Positions 7,438-17,500 of a stretch of DNA of 64,000 nt are shown here, in pieces; within the stretch, counting starts at the first letter, position 1, and every line of letters begins with the position of its first letter. Source of the DNA: CAZWCX01 sp964632945 (GTDB taxonomy: Bacteria > Planctomycetota > MHYJ01 > WSZJ01 > CAZWCX01); assembly GCA_964632945.1 (NCBI GenBank), contig CAZWCX010000014.1, positions 17,020-81,019 of the forward strand, written 5' to 3'. The notes beneath the pieces are model-generated. The model was not told where the DNA came from. It saw only the letters and a list, made by a program, of their open reading frames with translations, and ran no database searches. A program made the translations under genes and the position numbers.

Positions 7438-10101
7438 ATGCCCAGGGAGATTCCGACGCGATTCGACTCCGCGACCGTGGAGCCGCGGGTCTATTCCTTC
7501 TGGGAGGGAAAGGGCTGGTTCCAGGGACGCGTCCGTCCCGGCGCGCCCCGCTTTTGCGAGGTGATCCCCCCGCCCAACATCACCGGCATTCTCCACATGG
7601 GGCACGTCCTCGACAACACGCCGCAGGACATCATGGCGCGCTGGAAGCGGATGCTGGGCTTCGAGGTCTCCTGGATCCCCGGGACCGACCATGCCGGGAT
7701 CGCCACGCAGAACGTGGTCGAGAAGGAACTGCGCAAGCAGAAAATCCGCCGCCAGGACCTCGGCCGCGAGAAGTTCCTCGAACGCGTCTGGGAGTGGCGG
7801 GAGAAGTACGGCCACACCATCATCACGCAACTCAAGCGTCTCGGTTGTTCCTGCGATTGGAGCCGAACGCGCTTCACCATGGACGACGGCCTTTCCGCCG
7901 CCGTGCTCGAGGTGTTTTGTCGGCTGTATGAAAAGGGGCTGATCTACCGGGGCGACTACATCGTGAACTGGTGCCCGCGCTGCCACACCGCCTTGTCCGA
8001 CGAGGAGGCCGCCAAGGAGGAGATCGACGGCGGTCTTTATCCGATCTCCTACCCCGTGAAGGGAAGCGCGGAGAAGCTGACGATCGCCACCACGCGGCCG
8101 GAGACCATGCTCGGCGACACCGCCGTGGCCGTGCATCCGGCGGATCCCCGCTATACCCACCTGATCGGCAAGACCGTGATCGTGCCGCTGGTCGAACGGG
8201 AAGTGCCGATCATCGCCGACGAGTACGTGGACCGGGAGTTCGGCACGGGGGCGCTCAAGATCACGCCCGCCCACGACCCGAACGACTACTGGATCGGCAA
8301 GAAGCACGATCTGCCGTTCCTCAACGTGATGGCCCCCGACGCGCGGATGAACGAGAACGCCGGACCCTATCAGGGACTGACGCGCGAGGAATGTCGGAAG
8401 AAGGTGTGGGAAGACCTCCAGGCAAAAGGCCTGGCGGGCGAGCGCAAGCCCCATCGCCATGCCGTGGGGCACTGCTACCGCTGCGAGACGATCATCGAGC
8501 CGTACCTGAGCAAGCAGTGGTTCGTGAAGATGCAACCGCTCGCGGCGCCCGGCATCCGCGTGGTCAAGGACGGCACGCTCACCTTCTTCCCCGAGCGCTG
8601 GTCGAAGACCTACCTGGAGTGGATGGAGAACATCCGCGACTGGTGCATCAGCCGTCAGTTGTGGTGGGGCCACCGCATTCCGGTGTGGTACTGCGAGGAG
8701 TGCGACCACCTGACCGTGTGTCGTACCCCGCCGACGGCGTGCGGCGGGTGCCGTTCGTCCAGGATCCGCCAGGACGAGGACGTGCTCGACACCTGGTTCT
8801 CGTCGTGGCTGTGGCCGTTCTCCACCCTCGGCTGGCCGGAGAAGACCCCGGACCTGGGTTACTTCTATCCGACCGACTGGCTGAATTCCGGCAAGGACAT
8901 CATCTTCTTCTGGGTGGCCCGGATGATCATGGCCGGGCTGGAGTTCACCGGGACGGTGCCGTTCCGGCACGTCTACATCCACTCGATCGCCCGCGACAAC
9001 CAGAACCGGAAACTCTCGAAGTCGCTCGGAAACTCGCCGGACCCGATCGAACTCTTCGACAAGTTCGGCACCGATGCGGTCCGCTTCGGCATCATCGCCA
9101 ACACGCCGATGGGGCAGGACGTGATCCTGTCCGACGAGGTGTACACGTACGGACGGAACTTCGTGACCAAGATCTGGAACGCCTGCCGGTTCCTGCTGCT
9201 GAACGTGCGGGACGACGATCGCCTGGACGGGCCCGCGGGGGACACCTTCGAAGACCGGTGGATCCTGTCCCGCCTGCATGCGGCGGCGGCCGATGCGACC
9301 GCCCGGCTGGAGGTGTACGACTTCGGCGAAGCGGCGCGTTCGCTCTACCAGTTCTTCTGGAGCGAGTTCTGCGACTGGTACGTGGAAATGGTGAAGCCGC
9401 GCCTGGCCGAGGGCGCGGACCCGCAGGCACGGGCCGCCACGCTGCGAACGACGGTGGAATGCCTGTCGGTTTCGCTGCGGCTGCTTCATCCGTTCATCCC
9501 CTTCGTGACCGAGGAGATCTGGCAGCACTTCCGCAAGCTTCCGGGCCTCGAAGGGGGATTGGCGGAGAGCATCATGATCGCCCCCTGGCCGAAGACGGAT
9601 GCGGCGCGGCGGAATCCGGACGCGGACGCGCACATGACGCTGGTGGAGGGTCTCGTGCGCGGCGTGCGGGACGTCCGCAACAAGATGAACATCCCGCGCC
9701 CGACGCGGCTGCCCGCGATCGCCCACGCGCGCGACCAGGCGGCGGCGGACACCGTCCGCGCGCGCGCCGACCTGGTGACCCACATGGCGAACCTGGAGCG
9801 GTTGGAGATCGGCGTGGGCCTGCCGCGTCCGCCCAAGTGCGCGACCGTGGTGGCCGGACCCGTGGAACTCTACCTGCCGCTCGAGGGCGTCATCGACCTG
9901 GACGCCGAGCGACGCCGGTTGAGCGGGCAGGCGGGCAAACTCGAACAGCAACTGGCGCAGGTGCGCGCCAAGTTGGAAAGCCCCGGTTTCAAGTCGAATG
10001 CGCCCGCCGAGGTCGTGGCCAAGGAACAGGCCCGGGCGGCCGAGGTCGAGGCCCAACTCGCGGGCGTGCGCGCCAGTCTCGCGGAGCTGGACCACGCGTA
10101 G
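7438..10101 (+). CDS. valS: Valyl-tRNA synthetase
   Basis: 887 residues, the normal length for a bacterial class Ia ValRS. The HIGH-type signature is PPNITGILHMGH (45-56) and the KMSKS loop is KLSKS (525-529). The CP1 editing domain has TTRPETMLGDTAVAVH. The C-terminus (about 820-887) is the usual tRNA-contacting coiled coil, beginning at LDAERRRLSGQAGKLE. It charges tRNA-Val and hydrolyses mischarged Thr-tRNA. The ATG at 7438 has a GGGGGAG ribosome binding site. It is flanked by its own promoter and a strong terminator hairpin, and no T-box leader was seen. Confidence 0.97.
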   Translation: MPREIPTRFDSATVEPRVYSFWEGKGWFQGRVRPGAPRFCEVIPPPNITGILHMGHVLDNTPQDIMARWKRMLGFEVSWIPGTDHAGIATQNVVEKELRKQKIRRQDLGREKFLERVWEWREKYGHTIITQLKRLGCSCDWSRTRFTMDDGLSAAVLEVFCRLYEKGLIYRGDYIVNWCPRCHTALSDEEAAKEEIDGGLYPISYPVKGSAEKLTIATTRPETMLGDTAVAVHPADPRYTHLIGKTVIVPLVEREVPIIADEYVDREFGTGALKITPAHDPNDYWIGKKHDLPFLNVMAPDARMNENAGPYQGLTREECRKKVWEDLQAKGLAGERKPHRHAVGHCYRCETIIEPYLSKQWFVKMQPLAAPGIRVVKDGTLTFFPERWSKTYLEWMENIRDWCISRQLWWGHRIPVWYCEECDHLTVCRTPPTACGGCRSSRIRQDEDVLDTWFSSWLWPFSTLGWPEKTPDLGYFYPTDWLNSGKDIIFFWVARMIMAGLEFTGTVPFRHVYIHSIARDNQNRKLSKSLGNSPDPIELFDKFGTDAVRFGIIANTPMGQDVILSDEVYTYGRNFVTKIWNACRFLLLNVRDDDRLDGPAGDTFEDRWILSRLHAAAADATARLEVYDFGEAARSLYQFFWSEFCDWYVEMVKPRLAEGADPQARAATLRTTVECLSVSLRLLHPFIPFVTEEIWQHFRKLPGLEGGLAESIMIAPWPKTDAARRNPDADAHMTLVEGLVRGVRDVRNKMNIPRPTRLPAIAHARDQAAADTVRARADLVTHMANLERLEIGVGLPRPPKCATVVAGPVELYLPLEGVIDLDAERRRLSGQAGKLEQQLAQVRAKLESPGFKSNAPAEVVAKEQARAAEVEAQLAGVRASLAELDHA

Positions 10102-10116
10102 ACGCCGCGCGGGGAC

Positions 10117-10142
10117 GGCGGGACCGGGTCACCCGGCCCGCC
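10117..10142. terminator. Bidirectional hairpin between valS and the EF-hand gene
   Basis: GGCGGG-A-CCGGG (10117-10128) pairs with CCCGG-CCCGCC (10132-10142) around the loop TCA, giving 11 bp with one bulged A. It sits between two convergent genes. Confidence 0.6.
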
Positions 10143-10160
10143 TCCGCGCGCGGGCAAGGT

Positions 10161-10934
10161 CTACTTGTCCTTCTTCTTGTCCGTGTCCTTCCCCTTGCCC
10201 TTGTCTTTGTCTTTGTCTTTGCCCTTCCCCTTGCCCTTTCCGTGATCGTCGTCGTCATCGCCGTCCCCGGCTTCCGACTTCCCCTTGCCCTTTCCCTTGC
10301 CGGGATGCTCCCCGTCCTTTCCCTTGCCCGGGTGCTCCCCCGCCTTGTCCTTCCCCTTCTTGGCCTTGCGCGCGGAATTGGCGGCCTTCAGCTTCCCGGC
10401 CTCGACCCGATCCAGTTGTCCGTTGCCGTCGGTGTCCCAGGTGGCCAGGATCTTGGTCTTCGCTTCGTCGCTCCGCGCCTTATGGTCCGCCATCCGTTCG
10501 GCGAGCACGGCCTTCTCGGCGTCGTCGAGCGCGCCGTCGCCGTCGGCGTCGGCCTGCTTGGCAAGGGCGCGTTCGATGCCCATTTCGCGATCGCGCTTGA
10601 TGTCGAGGAGAAGTTTTCCCTTCTCCTCGGCGCTGAGTTTGCCGTCCCCGTCCGCGTCATACGTCGCCTTCCCGTCTTTCAGGCGTGTCACCAATGGCGA
10701 GTCCGGGACCAGCTCGCCGGCGTCGGCGGCCACGGCCGCCTCATCCATCAGGTCGTCGATGGCGGCGTCCACCGCCTCGGGGTGGCTCAGGTCCAAGGCG
10801 CCCCCATCGCCGATCACGTCCACGGACGCGGCCGGATCGCCGGCCTCCTCCGCGGGAGCAGGGGTGGGCGTGGCAAGAACGAGGGCCAGAGTCACGACGA
10901 GCGCAGGCAGCCAGGATCCGATGGGGCAAGACAT
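10161..10934 (-). CDS. Exported EF-hand calcium-binding protein with Lys-rich tail
   Basis: 257 residues with an N-terminal signal peptide (hydrophobic 8-25, likely cleaved after TPAPAEE-type Ala residues). Three EF-hand loops are clear: YDADGDGKLSAEE, ADADGDGALDDAE and WDTDGNGQLDRVE. The last 75 residues are low complexity, dominated by Gly-Lys and Asp-Lys dipeptides with one acidic patch (GDGDDDDD). EF-hand proteins of this type are frequent in Planctomycetota and are thought to act in the periplasm or on the surface, but no reaction is known. The ATG at 10934 follows GAGGAG. It is divergent from fbp and has its own promoter. Confidence 0.8.
   Translation of the reverse strand: MSCPIGSWLPALVVTLALVLATPTPAPAEEAGDPAASVDVIGDGGALDLSHPEAVDAAIDDLMDEAAVAADAGELVPDSPLVTRLKDGKATYDADGDGKLSAEEKGKLLLDIKRDREMGIERALAKQADADGDGALDDAEKAVLAERMADHKARSDEAKTKILATWDTDGNGQLDRVEAGKLKAANSARKAKKGKDKAGEHPGKGKDGEHPGKGKGKGKSEAGDGDDDDDHGKGKGKGKDKDKDKGKGKDTDKKKDK
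10164..10241. repeat. Hexanucleotide-like tract coding the GK/DK tail
   Basis: Imperfect tandem CTTGYC-type hexamers (cttgcc, cttgtc, ctttgt) code the Lys-rich tail of the EF-hand protein. Slippage in such a tract could vary tail length in steps of two residues while keeping frame. Confidence 0.5.
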
Positions 10935-10999
10935 GCTCTTCTCCTCAAGTAGCCGGCGAGCGCCGGAATTCCCCCCTGAATGGCGAGTTCATCCCCCGC

Positions 11000-11027
11000 A
11001 TTCTACCACGACCGCTTCCGGCGACAA
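11000..11027 (-). promoter_or_regulatory. Sigma70-like promoter of the EF-hand gene
   Basis: On the minus strand, TTGTCG (11027-11022), a 16-base spacer and TAGAAT (11005-11000), 66 bases before the ATG. Confidence 0.5.
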
Positions 11028-11093
11028 GGCGCGGACCCCGCAAACACGCGCGCAAACTGCGTCGACGAGCGCGTCGACGGTTCCCTGAAATCC

Positions 11094-11123
11094 TTCCGCG
11101 GGTCGGCGACCGGTCCGTATAAT
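11094..11123 (+). promoter_or_regulatory. Probable promoter of fbp
   Basis: A perfect TATAAT (11118-11123) lies 51 bases before the fbp start. The matching -35 (TTCCGC, 11094-11099, 18-base spacer) is poor, so an activator or an extended element may be needed. Confidence 0.45.
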
Positions 11124-11174
11124 GGCCTCCCCATCCACGTGCCGCCCCGGATGCCCGTTCCGCGGAGGATCTGC

Positions 11175-12209
11175 ATGGCCAGCACCAAACCCAAGAAAAT
11201 CGTCACGCTCCAGCGCCACATCATGGAGGCCCAGAGCCTGCACCCGCAGGCGACCGGTGAATTCACCCGGCTGCTCTGGGACCTGACCCTCGCCATCAAG
11301 ATGATCGCCTGGGAGGTCAATCGCGCCGGGCTCGTGAAGGACATCCTCGGCGCGACCGACGACCAGAACATCAGCGGCGACAAGGTCATGAAGCTGGACG
11401 TCTACGCGCAGCAGCGCATCTACCAGGCGATGGACCACGGCGGCCATCTTTGCTGCATGGCCAGCGAGGAAGTGGAGGATGTCATCCCCATCCCCAAGAA
11501 CTTCCCGCGCGGCAAGTACGTGCTCATGTTCGATCCGCTCGACGGCTCCTCGAACATCGAGGCGAACGTGAGCGTGGGGACGATCTTCTCCATTCACCGC
11601 AAGGTCACCCCCGGGCCCGACGGCGGCGTGGAGGACTGTCTGCAGAAGGGTTCGCAGCAGGTCGCCGCGGGGTACGTCATCTACGGCTCGAGCACGATGC
11701 TCGTTTACACGACCGGTCAGGGCGTCCACGGCTTCACCCTCGACCCGAGCGTCGGCGAGTTCCTGCTCTCGCACGAGAACATCCAGACACCCACGCGCGG
11801 CAAGATCTACAGCATCAACGAGGGGAACGCCTGTTTCTGGGACGAGGGGACGCTGAACTACATCCGCTGGATCAAGCAGTTGGACCCCAAGACCAGCCGC
11901 CCCTACTCGTGCCGGTATGTCGGCTCGCTGGTGGCCGACTTCCACCGGAACATCCTCTACGGGGGTATTTTCCTGTATCCGGCGGACATGCGGGACCCGA
12001 AGAACCCGAAGGGAAAACTGCGGCTCCTCTACGAGGCGGCCCCGCTCGCCTTCATCGTCGAGCAGGCGGGCGGACGCGCCGGCACCGGCGCGGAGCGGAT
12101 TCTCGACATCCAGCCCAAGCAGTTGCACCAGAAGGTGCCGCTGGTCATCGGCAGCCGGGACGAGGTGGAGCTGTACGAGCAGTTCTTCCAGGGGAAGCGG
12201 AAGGATTAG
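11175..12209 (+). CDS. fbp: Class I fructose-1,6-bisphosphatase
   Basis: 344 residues, the usual length of class I FBPase. The metal and substrate signature FDPLDGSSNIEANVS is intact, as are the upstream MASEEVEDVI segment and the sugar-phosphate region RYVGSLVADFHRNILYGGIFLYP. It hydrolyses fructose-1,6-bisphosphate to fructose-6-phosphate in gluconeogenesis. The ATG at 11175 follows GGAGGA at a proper distance and begins the conserved sequence. It is probably a single-gene unit; the SDR gene follows after 68 bases without a clear terminator. Confidence 0.95.
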   Translation: MASTKPKKIVTLQRHIMEAQSLHPQATGEFTRLLWDLTLAIKMIAWEVNRAGLVKDILGATDDQNISGDKVMKLDVYAQQRIYQAMDHGGHLCCMASEEVEDVIPIPKNFPRGKYVLMFDPLDGSSNIEANVSVGTIFSIHRKVTPGPDGGVEDCLQKGSQQVAAGYVIYGSSTMLVYTTGQGVHGFTLDPSVGEFLLSHENIQTPTRGKIYSINEGNACFWDEGTLNYIRWIKQLDPKTSRPYSCRYVGSLVADFHRNILYGGIFLYPADMRDPKNPKGKLRLLYEAAPLAFIVEQAGGRAGTGAERILDIQPKQLHQKVPLVIGSRDEVELYEQFFQGKRKD

Positions 12210-12277
12210 GCCGCCCGAATCCCCGGCGGCCGCGGGTGGCCCGGGTTTCGGGAAACATGCCGGAGCGAGGCGGGGAC

Positions 12278-13153
12278 ATGGCGGTGCCACCGATCGACGG
12301 AGGGGGGATCCTCATTACCGGCGCCTCGAGCGGCATCGGGCTCGCGCTGGCACGGTTGCTGGCCCCCTCCGCGCGCGCCCTCGTGCTCGTCGCCCGCCGT
12401 GCCGAGCGCCTGGAGGAGCTTCGGTCCGAACTCTCCGCCCGAAACGCGGGAGTCCGCGTGATCGCCCTGGCCTGCGATGTCAGCGACTTCGGCGCGGTCG
12501 ACCGGATGCTCGAACGGGCCCAGGCCGAGGCGGGACCGGTCGACGTCCTCGTCAACAATGCAGGGCTGGGAGACATCGGGCTCTTCGAGCGGACGGAGTG
12601 GCGAAAAGTCGCCCAGCTCCTCGCCGTGAACGTCGCCTCGCTCACCTACCTGACCCACCGGCTCCTGCCGGGCATGCTCGAACGGCGCCGGGGGGGGATT
12701 CTGAACGTGAGCAGCGGGATCGGGTTGACCTGGCTGCCGGGGGCCGCCGTCTACGGAGGGAGCAAACAGTACGTGTCCGCGTTCACGGAATCCCTGCGTG
12801 CAGAACTGCGGGGCACCGGAGTGGTGGTCAGCCAACTCTGCCCCGGACCGGTCGCGACCGAATTCGAGCAGAGGGCCGGCAATCCCACGGGGATGTCGGT
12901 CCCGGGATTCCTGGAAATCTCGGCGGAGCAGTGCGCGCGCGTTGCCGTACGGGAGTTTCGGCGCGGGAAGGCGATCATCGTCCCCGGCTTCTGGGCCGGA
13001 GTCCTGATTGCGGCCGGCCGCCTGCTCCCGCGCGGGATCGCTCGTGTGATCTACCGCGGCATCGGGGGATTCCTGCGCCGGCGGCCGCGCGCGACGGAGG
13101 CTCGCGAGCCGAGCATCGCGGGTGCGCCTGAATCGCCTCCCGCATCGCCGTGA
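12278..13153 (+). CDS. Short-chain dehydrogenase/reductase (DltE/YqjQ type)
   Basis: 291 residues. The classical SDR motifs are present: TGASSGIG (14-21) for the dinucleotide, NNAG after the fourth strand, the catalytic Ser in NVSSGIG and YGGSK (Tyr-x3-Lys). PGPVATEF follows the active site. A hydrophobic, Arg-bordered C-terminal segment (WAGVLIAAGRLLPRG) suggests membrane association, as in the YqjQ/DltE-like branch. The substrate is unknown. Two in-frame ATGs exist, at 12257 and 12278; the second has the better GAGGCGGGG spacing, so the first 7 residues of the longer form are doubtful. Confidence 0.85.
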   Translation: MAVPPIDGGGILITGASSGIGLALARLLAPSARALVLVARRAERLEELRSELSARNAGVRVIALACDVSDFGAVDRMLERAQAEAGPVDVLVNNAGLGDIGLFERTEWRKVAQLLAVNVASLTYLTHRLLPGMLERRRGGILNVSSGIGLTWLPGAAVYGGSKQYVSAFTESLRAELRGTGVVVSQLCPGPVATEFEQRAGNPTGMSVPGFLEISAEQCARVAVREFRRGKAIIVPGFWAGVLIAAGRLLPRGIARVIYRGIGGFLRRRPRATEAREPSIAGAPESPPASP

Positions 13154-13183
13154 GCTCGGGCGGGATCGGGGCCGGCCGCCGGG

Positions 13184-14167
13184 TCAGCGGGTGCCGATCC
13201 GGTTGAGGAGGTCGACCAAGTCTTCTCCGGTTCCGCCTTCATTCCCCTCACCGCCCTCCCGGCCGCCCCCGCCCTGCAAGGTCAACGTCCCCCGGGCCTC
13301 CACGAAGGGGCGGCTGAACAACGCCGCGAACACATCGTAGGTCCCGGGTCGCAGATCGGGCGGATACTCCCACACCACCCACATGCGCGCGACTTGGCCC
13401 GGGTCGAGCCACTTGGCCGGCGGCACCATCGCGGGAAAGGAGCGCCCGGCGGACCACCGGTAGATCACCCGCCCATCCGGCGCGCGCACCGCGAAGTCGT
13501 TGAGGGGCAGCTTGGCGAATTCGAAGCGGATCCGCGTCTGCGTCGGGTTGCGCACCTCGAGCGTAAAGCGCGCCGCTCGTCCGAGGTGTTCGACGAGCAA
13601 CCGCGCCTCGGGCCGGACATCGGCGTTCACCAGCGCCATGTAACGGTCCCAGTCGAAGAACCGCCCGGGATCGTGATGCGTCGCGCCGGGGACCTCGTCA
13701 TGCCCAATGATGTGCGCGCGGGTCTTGGGGATGCCGTAGCGGTCGCAGATCGCCCGGGTCAACGCGGCCGAGGCCGCGTACTGCGCGTCCGTCCACGTGT
13801 TCCGATCCGCGTACCCCTCGTGCTCGATCCCGATCGAATGGCGATTGTAGCTCCAGTTTCCCGCATGCCAGGCGATGTCCTTTTCACGAACCACCTGGAT
13901 CAATCGTCCATCCTTGGCCACGATGTAGTGCGCGCTGACCTCGGAGCGCGGATTGCGGAACCAGGAAACCGCCCCTTCCGCCGTCCCCTCGATCGTGTGG
14001 AGCACCACGTACCGGATGGTGCGATAGGAAGAGGGGGTGTAATGCCGTCCCGCCCGGAAGGGCACCCCCGGGACACTCTCGTCCGCAAACGCGGCCGCAG
14101 CCCAGACCAGGCTGAGAAGGATGATCGCGCCGACCAGATCGAGAATCCCGCGGCCGTACAGTCCCAT
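13184..14167 (-). CDS. Exported N-acetylmuramoyl-L-alanine amidase with C-terminal BsuPI-like domain
   Basis: 327 residues with a signal peptide (about 8-28, ending AAAAFADE). Residues about 45-185 are an amidase_2 (T7-lysozyme/AmpD-like) domain: YVVLHTIEGTAEGAVSWF carries the first Zn-binding His, SAHYIVAKDGRLIQVV and GIEHEGY are typical strands, and GATHHDPGRFFDW gives the later His and Asp ligands. It should cleave the amide between muramic acid and L-Ala in peptidoglycan. The second half (about 205-310) resembles a BsuPI-type beta-sandwich (FTLEVRNPTQTRIRFEF) and ends in a Gly/Glu-rich linker. The ATG at 14167 is chosen because the signal peptide begins there. Confidence 0.85.
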   Translation of the reverse strand: MGLYGRGILDLVGAIILLSLVWAAAAFADESVPGVPFRAGRHYTPSSYRTIRYVVLHTIEGTAEGAVSWFRNPRSEVSAHYIVAKDGRLIQVVREKDIAWHAGNWSYNRHSIGIEHEGYADRNTWTDAQYAASAALTRAICDRYGIPKTRAHIIGHDEVPGATHHDPGRFFDWDRYMALVNADVRPEARLLVEHLGRAARFTLEVRNPTQTRIRFEFAKLPLNDFAVRAPDGRVIYRWSAGRSFPAMVPPAKWLDPGQVARMWVVWEYPPDLRPGTYDVFAALFSRPFVEARGTLTLQGGGGREGGEGNEGGTGEDLVDLLNRIGTR

Positions 14168-14566
14168 GACGATTTCGTCCTTGCGTCGAGCCCCGTGAAC
14201 CGTGGATCGATGACACCCCACCGATCAGGGCACCATCGCAAGGCGCGTGCCGCGTGCTGCCGGATCACATTGAATCTCGCAGGATATTAATTGGAAAAGA
14301 GTTACGTGTTTCTGCTCCGCCCGAAAGGGCTTCATGTGCGTCAGCGGGGATGTTTCGTATCCGGACGGGTTCCGGTTTCTTGGACCGACGGGCGCTCCGG
14401 CAACGTGGAAAGCAGGGGCGGCGGGCGGTCCCGTCGATCCCGGACGGCGCGCGGGGGCGGCACCGGTCCGGCGCGCGCGCGGGGCGAATCGATCGTCGTC
14501 CCGGCGTCCCCGCGACGCCCGACCGACCACCGCCCTCGCGCGCGCTTGCCCGATGGACGTGTTCGG
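14168..14566. other. Intergenic region upstream of the amidase gene
   Basis: About 400 bases with no convincing gene; frames open on both strands have no family resemblance. The part around 14265-14310 is unusually AT-rich for the window (gatattaattggaaaag) and could hold the amidase promoter, with a TAATAT -10 candidate on the minus strand but no good -35. Confidence 0.4.
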
Positions 14567-17500
14567 TCAGCGCGGCGTCGGGGATGACTTTCGCCGCACT
14601 TCCCAGACTCCGCCGGTTCCTCTTGTGATGGCAAGGTCCGGGGACTGGCCGATCACGCGATCCAGCACGACGTTCCAGGACACGTCCTTCACGTGGACGC
14701 TCACCCGGGTCGTTCGGGCCAAATCCTGGGCGTCCGGGAGGATGAGGATGCTCTTTCCGGCGGCGACCGCCACGGCCTCGATGATGCGGTCGATCGGGGT
14801 ATCGGAGAGGCTGATCGTGATGGTGGGCTCCACCTCCAGGGCGGGGAGATTCTCCGTCGAGGCGTCGGGTTGCCGGGCGTCGGGATCCTGCGTTGACTCC
14901 ATGCCCGACCGATGTGCGGAACCGCTTGCCTGGAACGATCCACGTCGGGACCAGGGATCCCCTCCGTACCCTCCGGCGATCTGGCACGACAGGAGCCACT
15001 CCGACGAGGACTCCCCCCGGCGCCGCTGTCGGACGTCGAGGGATACGACGGTCAGGTTGCGCGCCCCGAGTTCCAGGTTTCGGAGCAAGCGCGTGAGTCC
15101 CGGCAAGTCGGTGGAGCGCAGTTCGACGTTCCAGAGCATGCCGGCTCGGGATTCCCGGCCCTGAACCGGGCCGAGCGAGACTCCCAGGTCCGCGGCGGCC
15201 GCGTCGAGCCGGGCGATGAACTCGGCCGTCTCGGAAGTCACCGCAGGTTTTCCGATCCGGAGTTGGTCCTCCGCGGCGGTCCAGGGGCGCAGGGCCCCGG
15301 TCGCGATCCCGAAGGCGCTGACGAAGTACAACCGTTCCACGTCGTCTTCCTTCATCGGGCGCATTTCCCGAACCTGGGAAACCAGCCGGCCGCGCTTGCG
15401 AATCTCCTCGTTCCACCGGGTCAGTTCCCTGGCGGCGGCGACCGTCCCTTCCAGGGTGCACTGGTCGGCGCGGAGGTGCAGGGAGCGGATCCCCGCCGCC
15501 AGGTCCGGGGATTCGACGACCGCGGCGAGCAGCTCCTCGAGCAGGGCGGACGGGGAAACGTACGGAAGACTGGGGGTCGGCAGCCGTCGCAGCCAGACGG
15601 CGGTGCCGGGCTCCCGGACCTGGACGAGTCTTCGGGCCGATGCGAGGAACTCGGCCCAGGTCGGGTCTTCGGACTTGACTTCGATGCGACCAAGGTCCTC
15701 GATGGTCCGGTTCAGGGAGATTCCGCGGCGTGCTTCGAAGTCGCAGGTCCACTCCGGATGTCCGGCCACCTCGAGGCGCACGGCTCCGTCCATGGGGAGG
15801 CGGGCGCGTCCCAGTTCGGACTCGGTTTCATCGGATCGACGGCGGGCGATGCGGATGCCGCGCACCTCGCTCTCCGGAACGAGGCTGCGCAGCCGCTGTT
15901 CGATCTCCGCGGCGATCGTCGCGTCGGCCGACCCGCCGACGGAGATCTCGCCGACGTAGGGAAGTCGGGCGCGCCCCGAGGCGTCGGTGGAGACGGAGAC
16001 GAGCATCTCGGGGGCATCGACCCACACGTCGAGGAATCCGGGCTCGGCCGGGCGGACGACGGCCGGCGCGGCCGCGTCCGGGCCGGCGAAGGCGAAGACC
16101 CGGACGCCCTTCTCGAGGACGCCGAGGATGATTTCCGCGCGGCCGTCACCGTCCAGGTCGGCGACGTCGAGGCCGGCGGCAAAGCTCCCGACGGTTACGC
16201 CTCCGGCATCCCGGAGCGCGTCGGAAACCCAGAGCGGCTTTCCGTCATACGACAAGACGCAGAGGAAGCACTCGCGCACGCCCTGGCCCTCCCGGGAGAG
16301 GATGCCGGGGGAGAGCGCCACGACCACCTCGGGCGTGCCGTCGCCGTCCAGGTCGCCCGCGGCCAGGGCGTTGGGCTGGCGCAGAATGAAGCCGCCGGGA
16401 AGGTCGAATCGCCAGGCCTGCCGGTCGTCGAAGGCGACCAGGACGTCCGGACCGTCCAGGGAATTCGGAAGGGATCCGGCGGCCACGATGCGGGGTTGGC
16501 GACCGCCGGCCCGATTCAGCAGGGTCACCGCCTTCAGGCCGATCCCCTCGACGGGGTACTCCCGGGTGCGCCGGCCGGAAGAATCGATCAGGTCCACCGA
16601 CCCGCCCGGGCTCTGCGGATCCGCCCATCCGCGGGCGGCGTAGACGACACTCGTCCCGTCGAACCGCGCGGCTGCGAAACCGAAGTAACCCGCGTTCGCT
16701 CGCCACAGCAACCGGCCATCCTGTTTCCACGCGCTCAGCGCCCCGCCGTGGCGGGATCCCAACACTTCGTGGGTGCCGTCGCCGTCGAGATCGACGAACT
16801 CCACCTGGCCGAGCGGGCTCGGCGCGGTGAATTCGAACCGCTTGCGCCCGTCCCGAGAGAAGCCGAACAGTTGTCCGTGCAGGAAATTCGGCAACCCGCC
16901 GATCCAAAGCGTGCCGTCTCCTTCCCGCACGACGCGACCCAGGGTCAGGAACGGAGGCTCCGCACCGCCGGTGACGAGCGGACCGAGTTCCGACCCGCGG
17001 CCGTTCAGGACGCGGAGGAACGCCTTGCCGTCGGGGCCGGCGGCGCGATCGAGCCCCGCCACCACGACTTCGGCGCGGCCGTCGCCGGTCAGATCGCCGG
17101 TCCAGGAGCCGAGGATGCGGTCGTCCGCGAGTTGCCAGCGCTCGACGATCTTCAGCGTCGGCGGCGCGAAAAAGTCTTTGCGCACGCGGCTCGACAGCCC
17201 CGAGGCGGCATCCGCGACGACCTGGGTCTGCAACAGGTCATGCGCCCGCAGCAATTCGGCGATCAGGGCTTCCGTTTCCGCGCCCGCGAGACCCTTGGCC
17301 CGGGCGTCGCGGTGAGCGTCGATCGCGCTCTTGAGCGCGGCGACCGCTTCGTCATGCCGGCCGAGTTCGGCCAGGAGGGTGGCAAGCTGGTGGGCATCGC
17401 GTGGACGGGACAGTCCCGCGCTCTGTTTTCGGCGGTACACGTTGACGGCCCGCTCGAGGTGGATGCGGGCGTCGTCGGCACGGTCCCGGGCGCGGAGAGC

